64,000 bases of DNA from Streptomyces sp. HNM0574 (GTDB taxonomy: Bacteria; Actinomycetota; Actinomycetes; Streptomycetales; Streptomycetaceae): assembly GCF_012726235.1 (NCBI RefSeq), contig NZ_JAASAH010000013.1:1-64000 (forward strand). Direction: 5' to 3'. The stretch's first letter is position 1. Each line of letters begins with the position of its first letter. Below, piece after piece: positions 45,746 through 55,787 of the stretch. The notes beneath the pieces were generated by a model that saw only the letters and a program-made list of their open reading frames with translations, was not told the DNA's origin and did no database searches. A program made the translations under genes and the position numbers.

Positions 45746-45774
45746 TACGCTCGCGTGGCGGTGATCACCGCCAC
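45746..45774 (+). promoter_or_regulatory. Promoter-like box followed by a 20-bp perfect palindrome
   Basis: TACGCT (45746-45751) fits the -10 consensus. Four bases later GTGGCGGTGATCACCGCCAC (45755-45774) is a perfect 20-bp palindrome that would cover the transcription start of the lipoprotein gene at 45827. It looks like an operator; no regulator gene is adjacent. Confidence 0.6.
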
Positions 45775-45826
45775 CCGAGAACCATCCGGGGTTACCCAGG
45801 CGATGCCCATGTTCAGGGAGTTCACC

Positions 45827-46366
45827 ATGCCGCTCAGGCCGCCCCCGGCTGCCCCGGACCTCCGCAGGAGGTCGCTCGTCACCGCCGCCGTACTGAGCGC
45901 CTCGGGCGCCTCGCTCCTCGTCTCCGGATGCAGCGGCGACGGCGAGGACCAGGACGCGGCCGAGCACACCCCCGAGGCCGAGCGGCTGCGCGCCGCCGAG
46001 GCCGGCCGTCGCCGCACCCTGCTGGAGCGCTACGACGCGACCGTCGCCGCGCACGCCCCCCTCGCCGCCCGGCTGAAGCCGCTGCGCACGGCGGTGGCGC
46101 GGCAGGCCGAGGCGCTCGACGGGAAGAGCCGGCGGGGCCGGGGCGGGGCGGCCGCCTCGGCGCGGCCGGAGAAGGAGAAGCGGCCCGAGGTGCCCGCGAA
46201 GGAGAAGGACGCGCTCGCCGCGCTCGCCGAGGAGGAGCGGCAGGCCGCCGACCGGCACACCGCGGCGCTGGCCGGCGCCCCGCCCGAACTGGCCCGGCTG
46301 CTGGCCTCGGTGGCGGCGGCCGGCGCCGCGCACGCGTACCTGCTCGGGGAGAAGGAGGAGGCATGA
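45827..46366 (+). CDS. Lipoprotein, helical, unknown function
   Basis: 179 aa. A basic N-terminus with RRRSLV, a hydrophobic segment and the lipobox LVSGC (Cys near residue 33) mark a lipoprotein. The mature part is helical and Glu/Ala/Arg-rich with a disordered middle (GRGGAAASARPEKEKRPEVP). ATG at 45827 follows GGGAG. The stop overlaps the next ATG (ATGA), so it is coupled to the ferritin-like gene. Function unknown; the pair may work together at the membrane. Confidence 0.8.
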   Translation: MPLRPPPAAPDLRRRSLVTAAVLSASGASLLVSGCSGDGEDQDAAEHTPEAERLRAAEAGRRRTLLERYDATVAAHAPLAARLKPLRTAVARQAEALDGKSRRGRGGAAASARPEKEKRPEVPAKEKDALAALAEEERQAADRHTAALAGAPPELARLLASVAAAGAAHAYLLGEKEEA

Positions 46367-46875
46367 GCCGGACCGGGGAGACGGACACGGAGCCGGAGCT
46401 GGTCGAGGCGCTGCGCGCCGCGCTCGCCGCCGAGCACGCGACGGTGTACGGCTACGGCGTCGTCGGCGGCCGGATCTCCGACGCCCGCCGCGAGGAGGCC
46501 CGCGAGGCGCACGACGCGCACCGGGCCCGCCGGGACGAGCTGCACCGGACGGTGCGCGAGCTGGGCGGCGAGGCCGAGCCGGCGGCCGCCGCGTACTCCC
46601 TGCCCTTCGCCGTCCCGGACGGCCCGGCCGCGGTGCGGCTGGCCGCCGAGCTGGAGGACCGGCTGGCCGGCGCGTACGCGGATCTCGTACGGGCCAGCGA
46701 GGGGCGGCGCCGGCGGGACGCGGCGGGGGCGCTGAGCGAGGCGGCGGTCCGCTCGGCACGGTGGCGCGGCGGCGGCGTAGCCTTCCCTGGGCTCACCGAA
46801 CGTGCCGCGGACCGGCGCCGGGCGCCCTCGGGCGAGGTGCCCTCCGGGGCGCCGCCGCCCAGCGGGCCCGCGTGA
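46363..46875 (+). CDS. DUF4439 ferritin-like protein
   Basis: 170 aa helical protein. ALAAEHATVYGYGVVGG and EEAREAHDAHRARRDEL carry Glu and His residues placed like ferritin-type metal ligands (E-H, E-A-H-D-A-H). It lacks a signal peptide. It is translationally coupled to the lipoprotein gene. The C-terminal 45 residues are Arg/Pro-rich and probably disordered. Role unknown; metal binding is inferred from family and motif. Confidence 0.82.
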   Translation: MSRTGETDTEPELVEALRAALAAEHATVYGYGVVGGRISDARREEAREAHDAHRARRDELHRTVRELGGEAEPAAAAYSLPFAVPDGPAAVRLAAELEDRLAGAYADLVRASEGRRRRDAAGALSEAAVRSARWRGGGVAFPGLTERAADRRRAPSGEVPSGAPPPSGPA

Positions 46876-47035
46876 GCCGGGACGGCCGCACCGTTCCGGC
46901 GCACGTCCGCCGGGCCGCGCGTCCGGGCCGGCAGGTGTGAAGTGCCGGTGCCCGCAGTCCGGTTGACCGTCCCAGGACCGCCGCCCCGGCGGTGGCCCCG
47001 CCCCTTGTCGTCGTCCGAAAGGCCCACGTCTCCGC

Positions 47036-48001
47036 ATGCCTTCTGCACTGCCCCTCGATCCCCCGCAGCGGCTGGTGCGCGCCCTCGGTTCCCTGCGCGG
47101 CTACGCGGGTGAGGAGGTCGAGGCCGAGGCCGACGCCTGGCTCGCCGCGCTGCCCCGGCTGCTCGAAGAGACGCTGAAGCGCTGGGAGTTGACGGCGGAG
47201 CGGGTCGTGGCCCCGGGCGGGCGCGGCAGCCTCGTGGCGCTCGTGCGGCAGCCGGACGGTGCGCCCGCCGTGCTGAAGCTGCTCGCGCCGGATCTCGCCG
47301 GGTCCCGGCTGCGGGCCGAGCGGGAGGGTGCGGCGCTGGCGCAGTGGGACGGCTGGGGTGCGGTGCGGCTGCTGCGGTCGGCGCCGGAGGACGGGGCGCT
47401 GCTGCTGGAGCGGCTGCACGGCGAGATGTCGCTGCGTTCGCTGCCGGAGGCGAAGGCGATGCTGGAGGCCGTCTCGGCGGCGCGGAGGCTGTGGGTCACG
47501 CCCGCCCCGGAGCCGGCGGGCGGCGAGGGCGTCTTCGAGACGGTCGCCGAGCACACCGCCGAGGAGATCGGGTTCCTGCGCGGCGCGGTGCCCGAGGAGG
47601 TGCTGCCACTGCTGGAGGAGGCACTTCAGCTGCGTGCCGCGCTGCTCGCCGAGCCGCCCGAACAGGTGCTGCTGCACGGGGACTTCCGGCAGGGCGCCGT
47701 CCTCGCCGCGGACGCGGAACGGGCCAGATGGCTGGCCGTCGGCCCCGAGCCGCTGCTCGGCGAACGCGCCTACGACCTGGCCCGGCTGACCCGGGACCGG
47801 CTGCACGACCTGGTGGCCTCCCCCGGCGCCGCGGCCGCCACCCGGCGCCGCATCCACAAGCTCGCCGACTCCCTCGACGTCGACCGGGAGCGGCTGCGCG
47901 GCTGGTCGCTGTACCGGGCCGTGGAGTCCGGCATCCGGCACATGGCGAGCGGGCGGCGCGAGGACGGGGAGATCCTGCTGGAGTTCGCGGGCTGGCTGTA
48001 G
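47036..48001 (+). CDS. Aminoglycoside phosphotransferase-fold protein, probable pseudokinase
   Basis: 321 aa with an APH-like layout: ATP-site Lys in PAVLKLLAPD (K81), helix RLRAEREGAAL, and the Brenner region LLHGDFRQGAVLAA. The Asp of HGD (D216) is kept, but the usual Asn (HGDxxxxN) is Ala221. The second metal-binding Asp (IDPKPxxGE in relatives) is Gly236 (AVGPEPLLGE). With both metal ligands gone, phosphotransfer is doubtful. ATG at 47036 has no strong ribosome binding site. It converges on proS with a shared terminator. Confidence 0.85.
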   Translation: MPSALPLDPPQRLVRALGSLRGYAGEEVEAEADAWLAALPRLLEETLKRWELTAERVVAPGGRGSLVALVRQPDGAPAVLKLLAPDLAGSRLRAEREGAALAQWDGWGAVRLLRSAPEDGALLLERLHGEMSLRSLPEAKAMLEAVSAARRLWVTPAPEPAGGEGVFETVAEHTAEEIGFLRGAVPEEVLPLLEEALQLRAALLAEPPEQVLLHGDFRQGAVLAADAERARWLAVGPEPLLGERAYDLARLTRDRLHDLVASPGAAAATRRRIHKLADSLDVDRERLRGWSLYRAVESGIRHMASGRREDGEILLEFAGWL

Positions 48002-48037
48002 CCCCGGCCCGACGGACAGGACGGACACCACGACGCA

Positions 48038-48077
48038 CAGCGGGCCCCGGCCGGAACTCTCCGGCCGGGGCCCGCTG
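48038..48077. terminator. Bidirectional terminator between the APH-like gene and proS
   Basis: CAGCGGGCCCCGGCCGGA (48038-48055) pairs perfectly with TCCGGCCGGGGCCCGCTG (48060-48077), an 18-bp stem with a four-base loop. Confidence 0.92.
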
Positions 48078-48089
48078 TTGGTGCTTCGG

Positions 48090-49829
48090 TCAGCCCGCGA
48101 GGGCGGCGAGGCGGCTGACCGCCTCGTCGACGGGGAGTTCCTCGCGCTCGCCGGTGCGGCGGTCCTTGAGCTCGACGACGCCGTCCTTGGCGCCGCGTCC
48201 CGCGACCAGGATGGTGGGCACGCCGACCAGTTCCGCGTCGGTGAACTTCACGCCGGGCGAGACGCCGGCGCGGTCGTCGACGAGCACCCGGACGCCCGCG
48301 GCGCCGAGCTTCTCCGCGACGTCCAGGGCGAGTTCGGTCTGCAGCGCCTTGCCGGCGGCGACGATGTGCACGTCGGCCGGGGCGATCTCGCGGGGCCAGC
48401 ACAGGCCCTGCTCGTCGGCGGTCTGCTCGGCGATGGCGGCGACGGCGCGGGTGACGCCGATGCCGTAGGAGCCCATCGTCACGCGGACGGGCTTGCCCTC
48501 CTGGCCGAGGACGTCCAGCTCGAAGGCGTCCGCGTACTTGCGGCCGAGCTGGAAGATGTGGCCGATTTCGATCGCCCGGTCGAGCTCGATGCCGGTGCCG
48601 CACTTGGGGCAGGGGTCGCCGGCCTCGACGACGACCAGGTCGACGTAGGTGTCCGGCTCGAAGTCCCGGCCCGCGACGACGTTCCGCGCGTGCTTGCCCT
48701 CCGTGTTGGCGCCGGTGATCCAGGCGGTGCCGGGGGCGATGCGCGGGTCGGCGAGGTACCGGAAGGAGGTGCCGGCCAGGCCGCCCTGGGGGCCGATGTA
48801 GCCGCGGACGAGGTCGGTGCGCCCGGTGAAGTCCTCGGCGGTGAAGGGCTCGACGACGGCCGGGGCGAAGAACTCCTCGACCTTGCCCATGTCCACCTCG
48901 CGGTCCCCGGGGACGCCGAGCGCGACGAGCTCGCCCGCGGCGCCAGCCGCTGATGTATCCGTGACCTTGACCAGCAGGTTCTTCAGGGTGGCCGAGGCGG
49001 GGACGCCGAGGTGCTCGGCGAGGGCCTCGATGGTCGGGGTGTCCGGGGTGTCCAGCTCCTCGACGGCGCCGTGCGCGGCGCCCTCGACGGGCTTGACCTC
49101 GACGTGCAGCGCCTCGGTGTTGGCGGCGTAACCGCACTGCGGGCACTGCGCGTAGGTGTCCTCGCCCGCGGCGGCCGGGGCGAGGAACTCCTCGGAGGCG
49201 GAGCCGCCCATCGCGCCGGAGATGGCGGAGACGATGCGGTAGTCCATCCCGAGCCGCTCGAAGATCCGCTGGTAGGCGGCGCGGTGCAGGTCGTAGGAGG
49301 TCTGGAGGCCCTCGTCGGAGACGTCGAAGGAGTAGGAGTCCTTCATGGTGAACTCGCGGCCGCGGAGGATGCCGGAGCGGGGACGGGCCTCGTCCCGGTA
49401 CTTCGTCTCGATCTGGTAGAGGACGACGGGCATGTCCTTGTAGGACGTGCACTGGTCCTTGACCAGCAGCGTGAAGATCTCCTCGTGCGTGGGGCCGAGG
49501 AGGTAGTCGCCGCCCTTGCGGTCCTTGAGGCGGAACAGCTCGGGGCCGTACTCCTCGTAGCGGCCCGAGGTCTCGTACGGCTCCTTCGGCAGCAGCGCGG
49601 GGAGCTGGACCTCCTGGGCGCCGACCGCGTCCATCTCCTCGCGGACGACGCGGGTGACGTTCTCCAGCACCTGCTTGCCGAGCGGCAGCCAGGTCCAGAT
49701 GCCGGCGGCGGTGCGGCGTACGTAACCGGCGCGGACCAGCAGCTTGTGGCTGAGCGTCTCGGCATCGGCCGGGTCGTCGCGCAGTGTCTTCAGCATCGAC
49801 CGGGACAAGCGCTGGACTCGGGCTGCCAT
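48090..49829 (-). CDS. proS: Prolyl-tRNA synthetase, bacterial type
   Basis: 579 aa class II synthetase with an editing (INS) insertion. Motif 2 region RDEARPRSGILRGREFTMKD and motif 1 GIWTWLPLGKQVLENV are present. The insertion runs about 225-390 with Cys pairs (QCPQCG; DPCPKCG near the end of the insertion), and motif 3 is GSYGIGVTRAVAAIAEQ. ATG at 49829 follows AGGAG. Single gene between terminators. Confidence 0.96.
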   Translation of the reverse strand: MAARVQRLSRSMLKTLRDDPADAETLSHKLLVRAGYVRRTAAGIWTWLPLGKQVLENVTRVVREEMDAVGAQEVQLPALLPKEPYETSGRYEEYGPELFRLKDRKGGDYLLGPTHEEIFTLLVKDQCTSYKDMPVVLYQIETKYRDEARPRSGILRGREFTMKDSYSFDVSDEGLQTSYDLHRAAYQRIFERLGMDYRIVSAISGAMGGSASEEFLAPAAAGEDTYAQCPQCGYAANTEALHVEVKPVEGAAHGAVEELDTPDTPTIEALAEHLGVPASATLKNLLVKVTDTSAAGAAGELVALGVPGDREVDMGKVEEFFAPAVVEPFTAEDFTGRTDLVRGYIGPQGGLAGTSFRYLADPRIAPGTAWITGANTEGKHARNVVAGRDFEPDTYVDLVVVEAGDPCPKCGTGIELDRAIEIGHIFQLGRKYADAFELDVLGQEGKPVRVTMGSYGIGVTRAVAAIAEQTADEQGLCWPREIAPADVHIVAAGKALQTELALDVAEKLGAAGVRVLVDDRAGVSPGVKFTDAELVGVPTILVAGRGAKDGVVELKDRRTGEREELPVDEAVSRLAALAG

Positions 49830-49943
49830 GGGGTTCTCCTGCTCGGGGCGTACGACGTACTCGGGCTGACAAACGGATCGGTCCGTTCGGCAAGTGGAAT
49901 GCCGTCGAGACTATCCGGCCGCGGTCACGGCACGGAAATGGGT

Positions 49944-50513
49944 TCAGCGGCGGCGCAGCGGAAGCGGGGCGCCCATCACCGCGTACGGGCTGGGCGCGCT
50001 CGGGAAGATCACCCGGCGGGCGAGGTCCCGGTAGCCGAGCGAGCGGTACAGGGCGCGGGCCGGGCTCTCGGTGTCGAGCGCCGAGAGCAGCGAGCGGGGT
50101 TCGCCGGCGCCGTCGGTCAGCGTGGTGATCAGCCTGCGGCCGAGGCCGCGCCCCTGGTGGAGCGGGTGGACGTGCAGTTCGGTGACGACGAAGGCGTCGC
50201 TGAGCCAGTCGGCGTTGCCCTCCTGCCGCAGGTAGGGGTGGACGACGGTGGACCACCACTGGGTGCGGTCGTTGGGCATCCCGTAGGCGAAGCCGACGAG
50301 CCGGCCCTCGGGCGTGGTCGCGCCGAAGGCGCGCGTCCCCGGCGTCGCGAAGTGGCGCAGCACGATGGGGCGGCGGACGTCGACCTCGTCGTCGGTGAGC
50401 CCGAACGCGACCGCCTGTACGGCGAGCGCCTCGTCCACCCGCGCCCGCAGGTCGAGCGGTGCGACGAGCGCCTCGCGGGGGGCCCGGGGGGAGCCACCGG
50501 AAGAATGCAGCAT
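49944..50513 (-). CDS. GNAT family N-acetyltransferase
   Basis: 189 aa. The acetyl-CoA-binding motif is VTELHVHPLHQGRGLGRRL, followed by LSALDTESPARALYRSLGY. The substrate is unknown. ATG at 50513 has no clear ribosome binding site. It lies 114 bases upstream of the proS start, same direction. Confidence 0.87.
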   Translation of the reverse strand: MLHSSGGSPRAPREALVAPLDLRARVDEALAVQAVAFGLTDDEVDVRRPIVLRHFATPGTRAFGATTPEGRLVGFAYGMPNDRTQWWSTVVHPYLRQEGNADWLSDAFVVTELHVHPLHQGRGLGRRLITTLTDGAGEPRSLLSALDTESPARALYRSLGYRDLARRVIFPSAPSPYAVMGAPLPLRRR

Positions 50514-50612
50514 GCGGGGGAGGCTACCGCCGCGCGCCGGGGCGGCGAACCGATCCCGGCGGACGCACGGATGTGTGGTTCCGGCCGCTCCCGGCGGAGC
50601 CGGAGGGCGGCG

Positions 50613-51458
50613 TCAGAAGAGGACGCTCATGAAGGTGCCGACCTCGCGGAAGCCGACGCGGCGGTAGGCGGCGCGGGCCGCGGTGTTGAAGTCGTTGACG
50701 TACAGGCTGACCACGGGGGCGACGTCGCGCAGCGCGTAGCGCAGCACCGCGGCCATGCCCGTCTCGGAGAGGCCCTCGCCCCTGCGGTCGGGGGCGACCC
50801 AGACGCCCTGGATCTGGCAGGCCTGGGCGGTGGCCGCGCCGATCTCCGCCTTGAAGACGACCCGGTCGTCCTCGACGCGCGCGAACGACCGTCCGGCGCC
50901 GACGAGTTCGGCGACGCGCGCCTGGTAGATGAGCCCGTTGTCGCCCGCCAGCGGCGAGATGCCGACCTCCTCGGTGAACATGGCGACGCAGGCGGGCATC
51001 ACCAGGTCCATCTCGTTCTTGCGGACGCGGCGTACCAGCGGGTCGGGGGTGACGTCGTCCGGCACCCGCTCGGTGACCATCAGCGGCTGGTTCGCGCGGA
51101 TGTCACGGGCCGGGCCCCAGTGCGGCTCCAGGTACGACCAGAGCGCGGCGGTGGGTCCGGCCGGGCCGACGACGGACGAGCAGCGCCGCCCCTGCCGCCG
51201 GGCCCGCTCGGCGAACGCGCGGACGGCCTCCGGCCCGGCGCACAGCGGGACGAGGTTGGCGCCCGCGTAGCACAGGGACTCCAGCCGGCCGCCGTGGTAC
51301 CAGCCCCACATCTCGCCGCCGAGCCGCCACGGGTCGAGCCCGGACGCCTGGACGCGGGCGGCGACGAAGGCGTTGTTGACGGGTTCGCGGCGGAGTACGG
51401 CGAGGGCTTCGTCGAGCTCCTCGGGGCCGACGACCCGGGTGGAAGTGGTGGTCAACAA
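50613..51458 (-). CDS. GNAT N-acetyltransferase with DUF4081 N-terminal domain
   Basis: 281 aa. The N-terminal DUF4081-like part (DEALAVLRREPVNNAFVAAR) is followed by a GNAT domain with IQGVWVAPDRRGEGLSETGM and LYVNDFNTAARAAYRRVGF. In actinobacteria this gene neighbours ispG. The start is TTG at 51458. Substrate unknown. Confidence 0.88.
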   Translation of the reverse strand: MLTTTSTRVVGPEELDEALAVLRREPVNNAFVAARVQASGLDPWRLGGEMWGWYHGGRLESLCYAGANLVPLCAGPEAVRAFAERARRQGRRCSSVVGPAGPTAALWSYLEPHWGPARDIRANQPLMVTERVPDDVTPDPLVRRVRKNEMDLVMPACVAMFTEEVGISPLAGDNGLIYQARVAELVGAGRSFARVEDDRVVFKAEIGAATAQACQIQGVWVAPDRRGEGLSETGMAAVLRYALRDVAPVVSLYVNDFNTAARAAYRRVGFREVGTFMSVLF

Positions 51459-51619
51459 CGTGGCGGCTGCCTCACCGTGCGGCCCGCGGGCGGGAGAACA
51501 TCGGGGCGGAAGAGACGAGGAGGGGCGGGAGGGGGCGTCAGGGACGACCGTCTCCCGACTCTACCCCCGGGCCGCGCGGAGCGGCCATCTGACCAGCGCG
51601 CCCGCCCGTCCGCACGCGC

Positions 51620-51655
51620 CGATCCCCCGCCCCGGAGGTCCGGTGCGGGGGATCG
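51620..51655 (-). terminator. ispG terminator
   Basis: CGATCCCCCGC (51620-51630) pairs perfectly with GCGGGGGATCG (51645-51655), about 20 bases after the ispG stop. Confidence 0.85.
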
Positions 51656-51673
51656 TGGTGCGCGAGGGGCGGG

Positions 51674-52831
<1,158 letters not shown>

Positions 52832-52950
52832 CTGGCGTGCAACCCCAAGGTGTGGATCTAGGTCCCGAGAACGACGGGCTCCGGGGACCGAGATTACGGC
52901 AACGTCACCGGGCCTAGCACATCGCAGGATGAAACTCACACAAATGGTCA

Positions 52951-52976
52951 CGCCCGTGCCGCAATGGGCACGGGCG
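52951..52976 (-). terminator. rseP terminator
   Basis: CGCCCGTGCC (52951-52960) pairs perfectly with GGCACGGGCG (52967-52976), about 100 bases after the rseP stop and upstream of ispG. Confidence 0.7.
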
Positions 52977-53074
52977 CGACAATCCGTACAAGCTCCCCGG
53001 GCACACCCCGGTCCCGGACGGTCCCGGCCAGACCTTTTCCGGTCCCGTGCGGTCCCGTCCGGCGTCCGGGGCGG

Positions 53075-54379
53075 CTAGCCCGCCAGGGTCACGGGGTTTA
53101 TGACGTCCGCGACCAGGACGAGCAGGGTGAAGCAGATGAAGACGCCGGCCACCACGTACGCCACCGGCATCAGCTTGGCGACGTCGAAGGGGCCCGGGTC
53201 GGGTCGTCGGAAGACCTTCGCGAAGGCGCGGCGCACCGACTCCCACAGCGCCCCCGCGATGTGCCCGCCGTCCAGCGGCAGCAGCGGCAGCATGTTGAAC
53301 AGGAACAGCGAGAGGTTGAACCCGGCGACGAGGAACAGCATCGTCGCGACCCGCTGCGTCGGCGGGATGTCGAGGGAGAAGACCTCGCCGCCGACCCGGG
53401 CCGCGCCGACGACGCCCATGGGCGAGTCCTTCTTGCGCTCCTCTCCCGCGAAGACCGCGTCCCACAGGTCGGGGATCTTCGACGGCAGCGCGATCAGCGC
53501 CTGCACGCCGGACTCCATCATGTCGCCCATCCGGTCCACGGCCTGCGGGAACGACTGCTGGACGACGCCGCTGGCCGGGGTGAAGCCGAGGAAGCCCGCG
53601 GTGACGAACTCGCCCTCGACGTAGCCGCCCCGGCCGTCCGACTTGGCGACCTTGTTCTCGATCAGGTCGGCCCGCAGGGTCCTGCGCTCGCCGTCCCGCT
53701 CGACGGTGATCGTCGCGGGGCCCGTGGTGTCCCGGATGCGGGACTGGAGCTCGCCCCACTCGGAGACCTTCTGCCCGTCGAAGGCGACGACCTTGTCCCC
53801 GGCCTTCAGGCCCGCGGCCTTGGCGGGCGAGTCCTTCGCGTCCTTCGGGCAGGAGTCCGACTTCGCCGAGGCCGGGATCACGCACTTGGAGACGCTGCCG
53901 ACGTTCGTGGTCGGGGTGTTGATGCCGAAGGTCATCAGCACCGTCATGAAGATCACGACCGCGAGGACCAGGTTCATGAACGGCCCGGCGAACATCACGA
54001 TGACGCGCTTCCACGGCGCCCGCGTGTAGAACAGCCGCTTCTCGTCCCCGGGCTGGAGCTCCTCGTAGGCCGCGGCGCGCGCGTCCTCGATCATGCCCCG
54101 GAACGGGGAGGTGGAGCGCTTGCGCAGGGCGCCGTCGTCGCCGGGCGGGAACATCCCGATCATGCGGATGTAGCCGCCGAGCGGGACGGCCTTCACGCCG
54201 TACTCCGTCTCCCCCCGGCGACGGGAGAAGATCGTCGGCCCGAAGCCCACCATGTACTGCGGGACGCGGATGCCGAACATCTTCGCCGTCGAGAGGTGGC
54301 CCAGCTCGTGCCAGGCGATGGAGAACAGCAGCCCCACGACGAAGACCACGATCCCCAGCACGGTCATGAATGCGGTCAT
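53075..54379 (-). CDS. rseP: Site-2 zinc metalloprotease RseP/Rip family
   Basis: 434 aa intramembrane protease that cleaves membrane-anchored anti-sigma factors and signal remnants in relatives. HELGH (H24, H28) lies in the first membrane span, a PDZ domain covers about 195-285, and the third zinc ligand Asp is in PLLPLDGGHIAG. Four membrane segments in all. Its ATG overlaps the dxr stop (ATGA at 54376-54379), so the two are coupled. Confidence 0.95.
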   Translation of the reverse strand: MTAFMTVLGIVVFVVGLLFSIAWHELGHLSTAKMFGIRVPQYMVGFGPTIFSRRRGETEYGVKAVPLGGYIRMIGMFPPGDDGALRKRSTSPFRGMIEDARAAAYEELQPGDEKRLFYTRAPWKRVIVMFAGPFMNLVLAVVIFMTVLMTFGINTPTTNVGSVSKCVIPASAKSDSCPKDAKDSPAKAAGLKAGDKVVAFDGQKVSEWGELQSRIRDTTGPATITVERDGERRTLRADLIENKVAKSDGRGGYVEGEFVTAGFLGFTPASGVVQQSFPQAVDRMGDMMESGVQALIALPSKIPDLWDAVFAGEERKKDSPMGVVGAARVGGEVFSLDIPPTQRVATMLFLVAGFNLSLFLFNMLPLLPLDGGHIAGALWESVRRAFAKVFRRPDPGPFDVAKLMPVAYVVAGVFICFTLLVLVADVINPVTLAG

Positions 54380-55638
54380 GCGCGGGCCTCCGCTGCTGCT
54401 GTAGCCATCTCACGGGCACGGGCGCGCGCCCAGGTCTCGGCGTCGAGGACGTCCGCGAGCGTCAGCCCGCCCTCCCCCGGGACGGCGCCGCGGCCGACGT
54501 GCTCCTCCACGACCGCCGCAACGGTATCCACGATGCCTGTGAACGGCAGCCCTCCGGCGAGAAAGGCGTCCACGCACTCCTCGTTGGCCGCGTTGAACAC
54601 CGCGGGCGCGGTGCCGCCGAGCTCGCCGACGTGCGCGGCCAGCGCCACCGAGGGGAACGCCTCGGCGTCCAGCGGGTAGAAGTCCCAGGACATGGCCCGG
54701 GTCCAGTCGAAGACCGGGCCCGCGTCCGGGACCCGCTCCGGCCAGCCGAGGCCGAGCGCGATCGGCAGCCGCATGTCGGGCGGGCCGCACTGGGCGAGCG
54801 TCGAGCCGTCGGTGAACTCGACCATCGAGTGCACCGCGGACTGCGGGTGCACCACGACCTGGATGCGGTCGAAGGGCACGTCGTACAGCAGGTGCGCCTC
54901 GATGACCTCCAGGCCCTTGTTGACCAGCGTCGCCGAGTTGACGGTGATGACCGGGCCCATCGCCCAGGTCGGGTGCGCGAGCGCGTCCTGCGGTGTGACG
55001 CCGGCCAGTTCGGCCTTCGTCCGCCCGCGGAACGGGCCGCCCGAGGCGGTCACCAGCAGCTTGCGCACCTCGCCCCTGGTGCCGCCCATCAGCGCCTGGA
55101 ACAGGGCCGAGTGCTCCGAGTCGACGGGCACGATCTGGCCGGGCTTCGCCCGCGCCTTCACCAGCGGGCCGCCGACGATCAGCGACTCCTTGTTGGCGAG
55201 CGCCAGCACCCGCCCCGCCTCCAGCGCGGCCAGCGTCGGCGCGAGACCGATGGATCCTGTGATGCCGTTCAGCACCGTGTGGCAGGGGCTCGCGGCGAGC
55301 TCGGTCGCCGCGTCGGGCCCGGCCAGCACCTCGGGCACGGGCTCGCCCACGCCGTACTCGGCCCGCAGCGCCTGCCGCAGATCGGCGGCCCGGTCCTCCC
55401 GCGCGACCGCGACCGTACGCACCTGCAGCCGGTGCGCCTGCCCGGCCAGCAGCTCCACGTTCCCGCCCCCGGCGGACAGGCCGGTGACGCGGAACCGGCC
55501 CGGATTCTTCAGCACGACGTCGACGGCCTGGGTGCCGATCGAGCCGGTCGACCCGAGGATCACGATGTCGCGGGGGCCGTCCGGCTCTTCGTCCGGACCG
55601 GGGTAGCGCAGGTGCGGGTCAGCGAGGGTTTCCGTCAT
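54376..55638 (-). CDS. dxr: 1-deoxy-D-xylulose 5-phosphate reductoisomerase
   Basis: 420 aa; second enzyme of the MEP pathway. NADPH motif LGSTGSIGTQ (about 29-38), metal/substrate motifs LANKESLIVGG and PVDSEHSALFQ, and the C-terminal helical domain are present. ATG at 55638 is the family-like start. It heads the dxr-rseP-ispG gene group. Confidence 0.96.
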   Translation of the reverse strand: MTETLADPHLRYPGPDEEPDGPRDIVILGSTGSIGTQAVDVVLKNPGRFRVTGLSAGGGNVELLAGQAHRLQVRTVAVAREDRAADLRQALRAEYGVGEPVPEVLAGPDAATELAASPCHTVLNGITGSIGLAPTLAALEAGRVLALANKESLIVGGPLVKARAKPGQIVPVDSEHSALFQALMGGTRGEVRKLLVTASGGPFRGRTKAELAGVTPQDALAHPTWAMGPVITVNSATLVNKGLEVIEAHLLYDVPFDRIQVVVHPQSAVHSMVEFTDGSTLAQCGPPDMRLPIALGLGWPERVPDAGPVFDWTRAMSWDFYPLDAEAFPSVALAAHVGELGGTAPAVFNAANEECVDAFLAGGLPFTGIVDTVAAVVEEHVGRGAVPGEGGLTLADVLDAETWARARAREMATAAAEARA

Positions 55639-55787
55639 GGCCCCATTGTGGCTGGTCCCGGAACCCACCGGGGACAGAGCCTCCGGGGCAGCTCACGAAG
55701 CAGCGCTCCCGGCCACCGGCCACGCCCCGGGCCGCTCCCGTACGCCCCTCGCTCCGGGAACCCGCGTACGCGCAGACGTGCGCCCGC

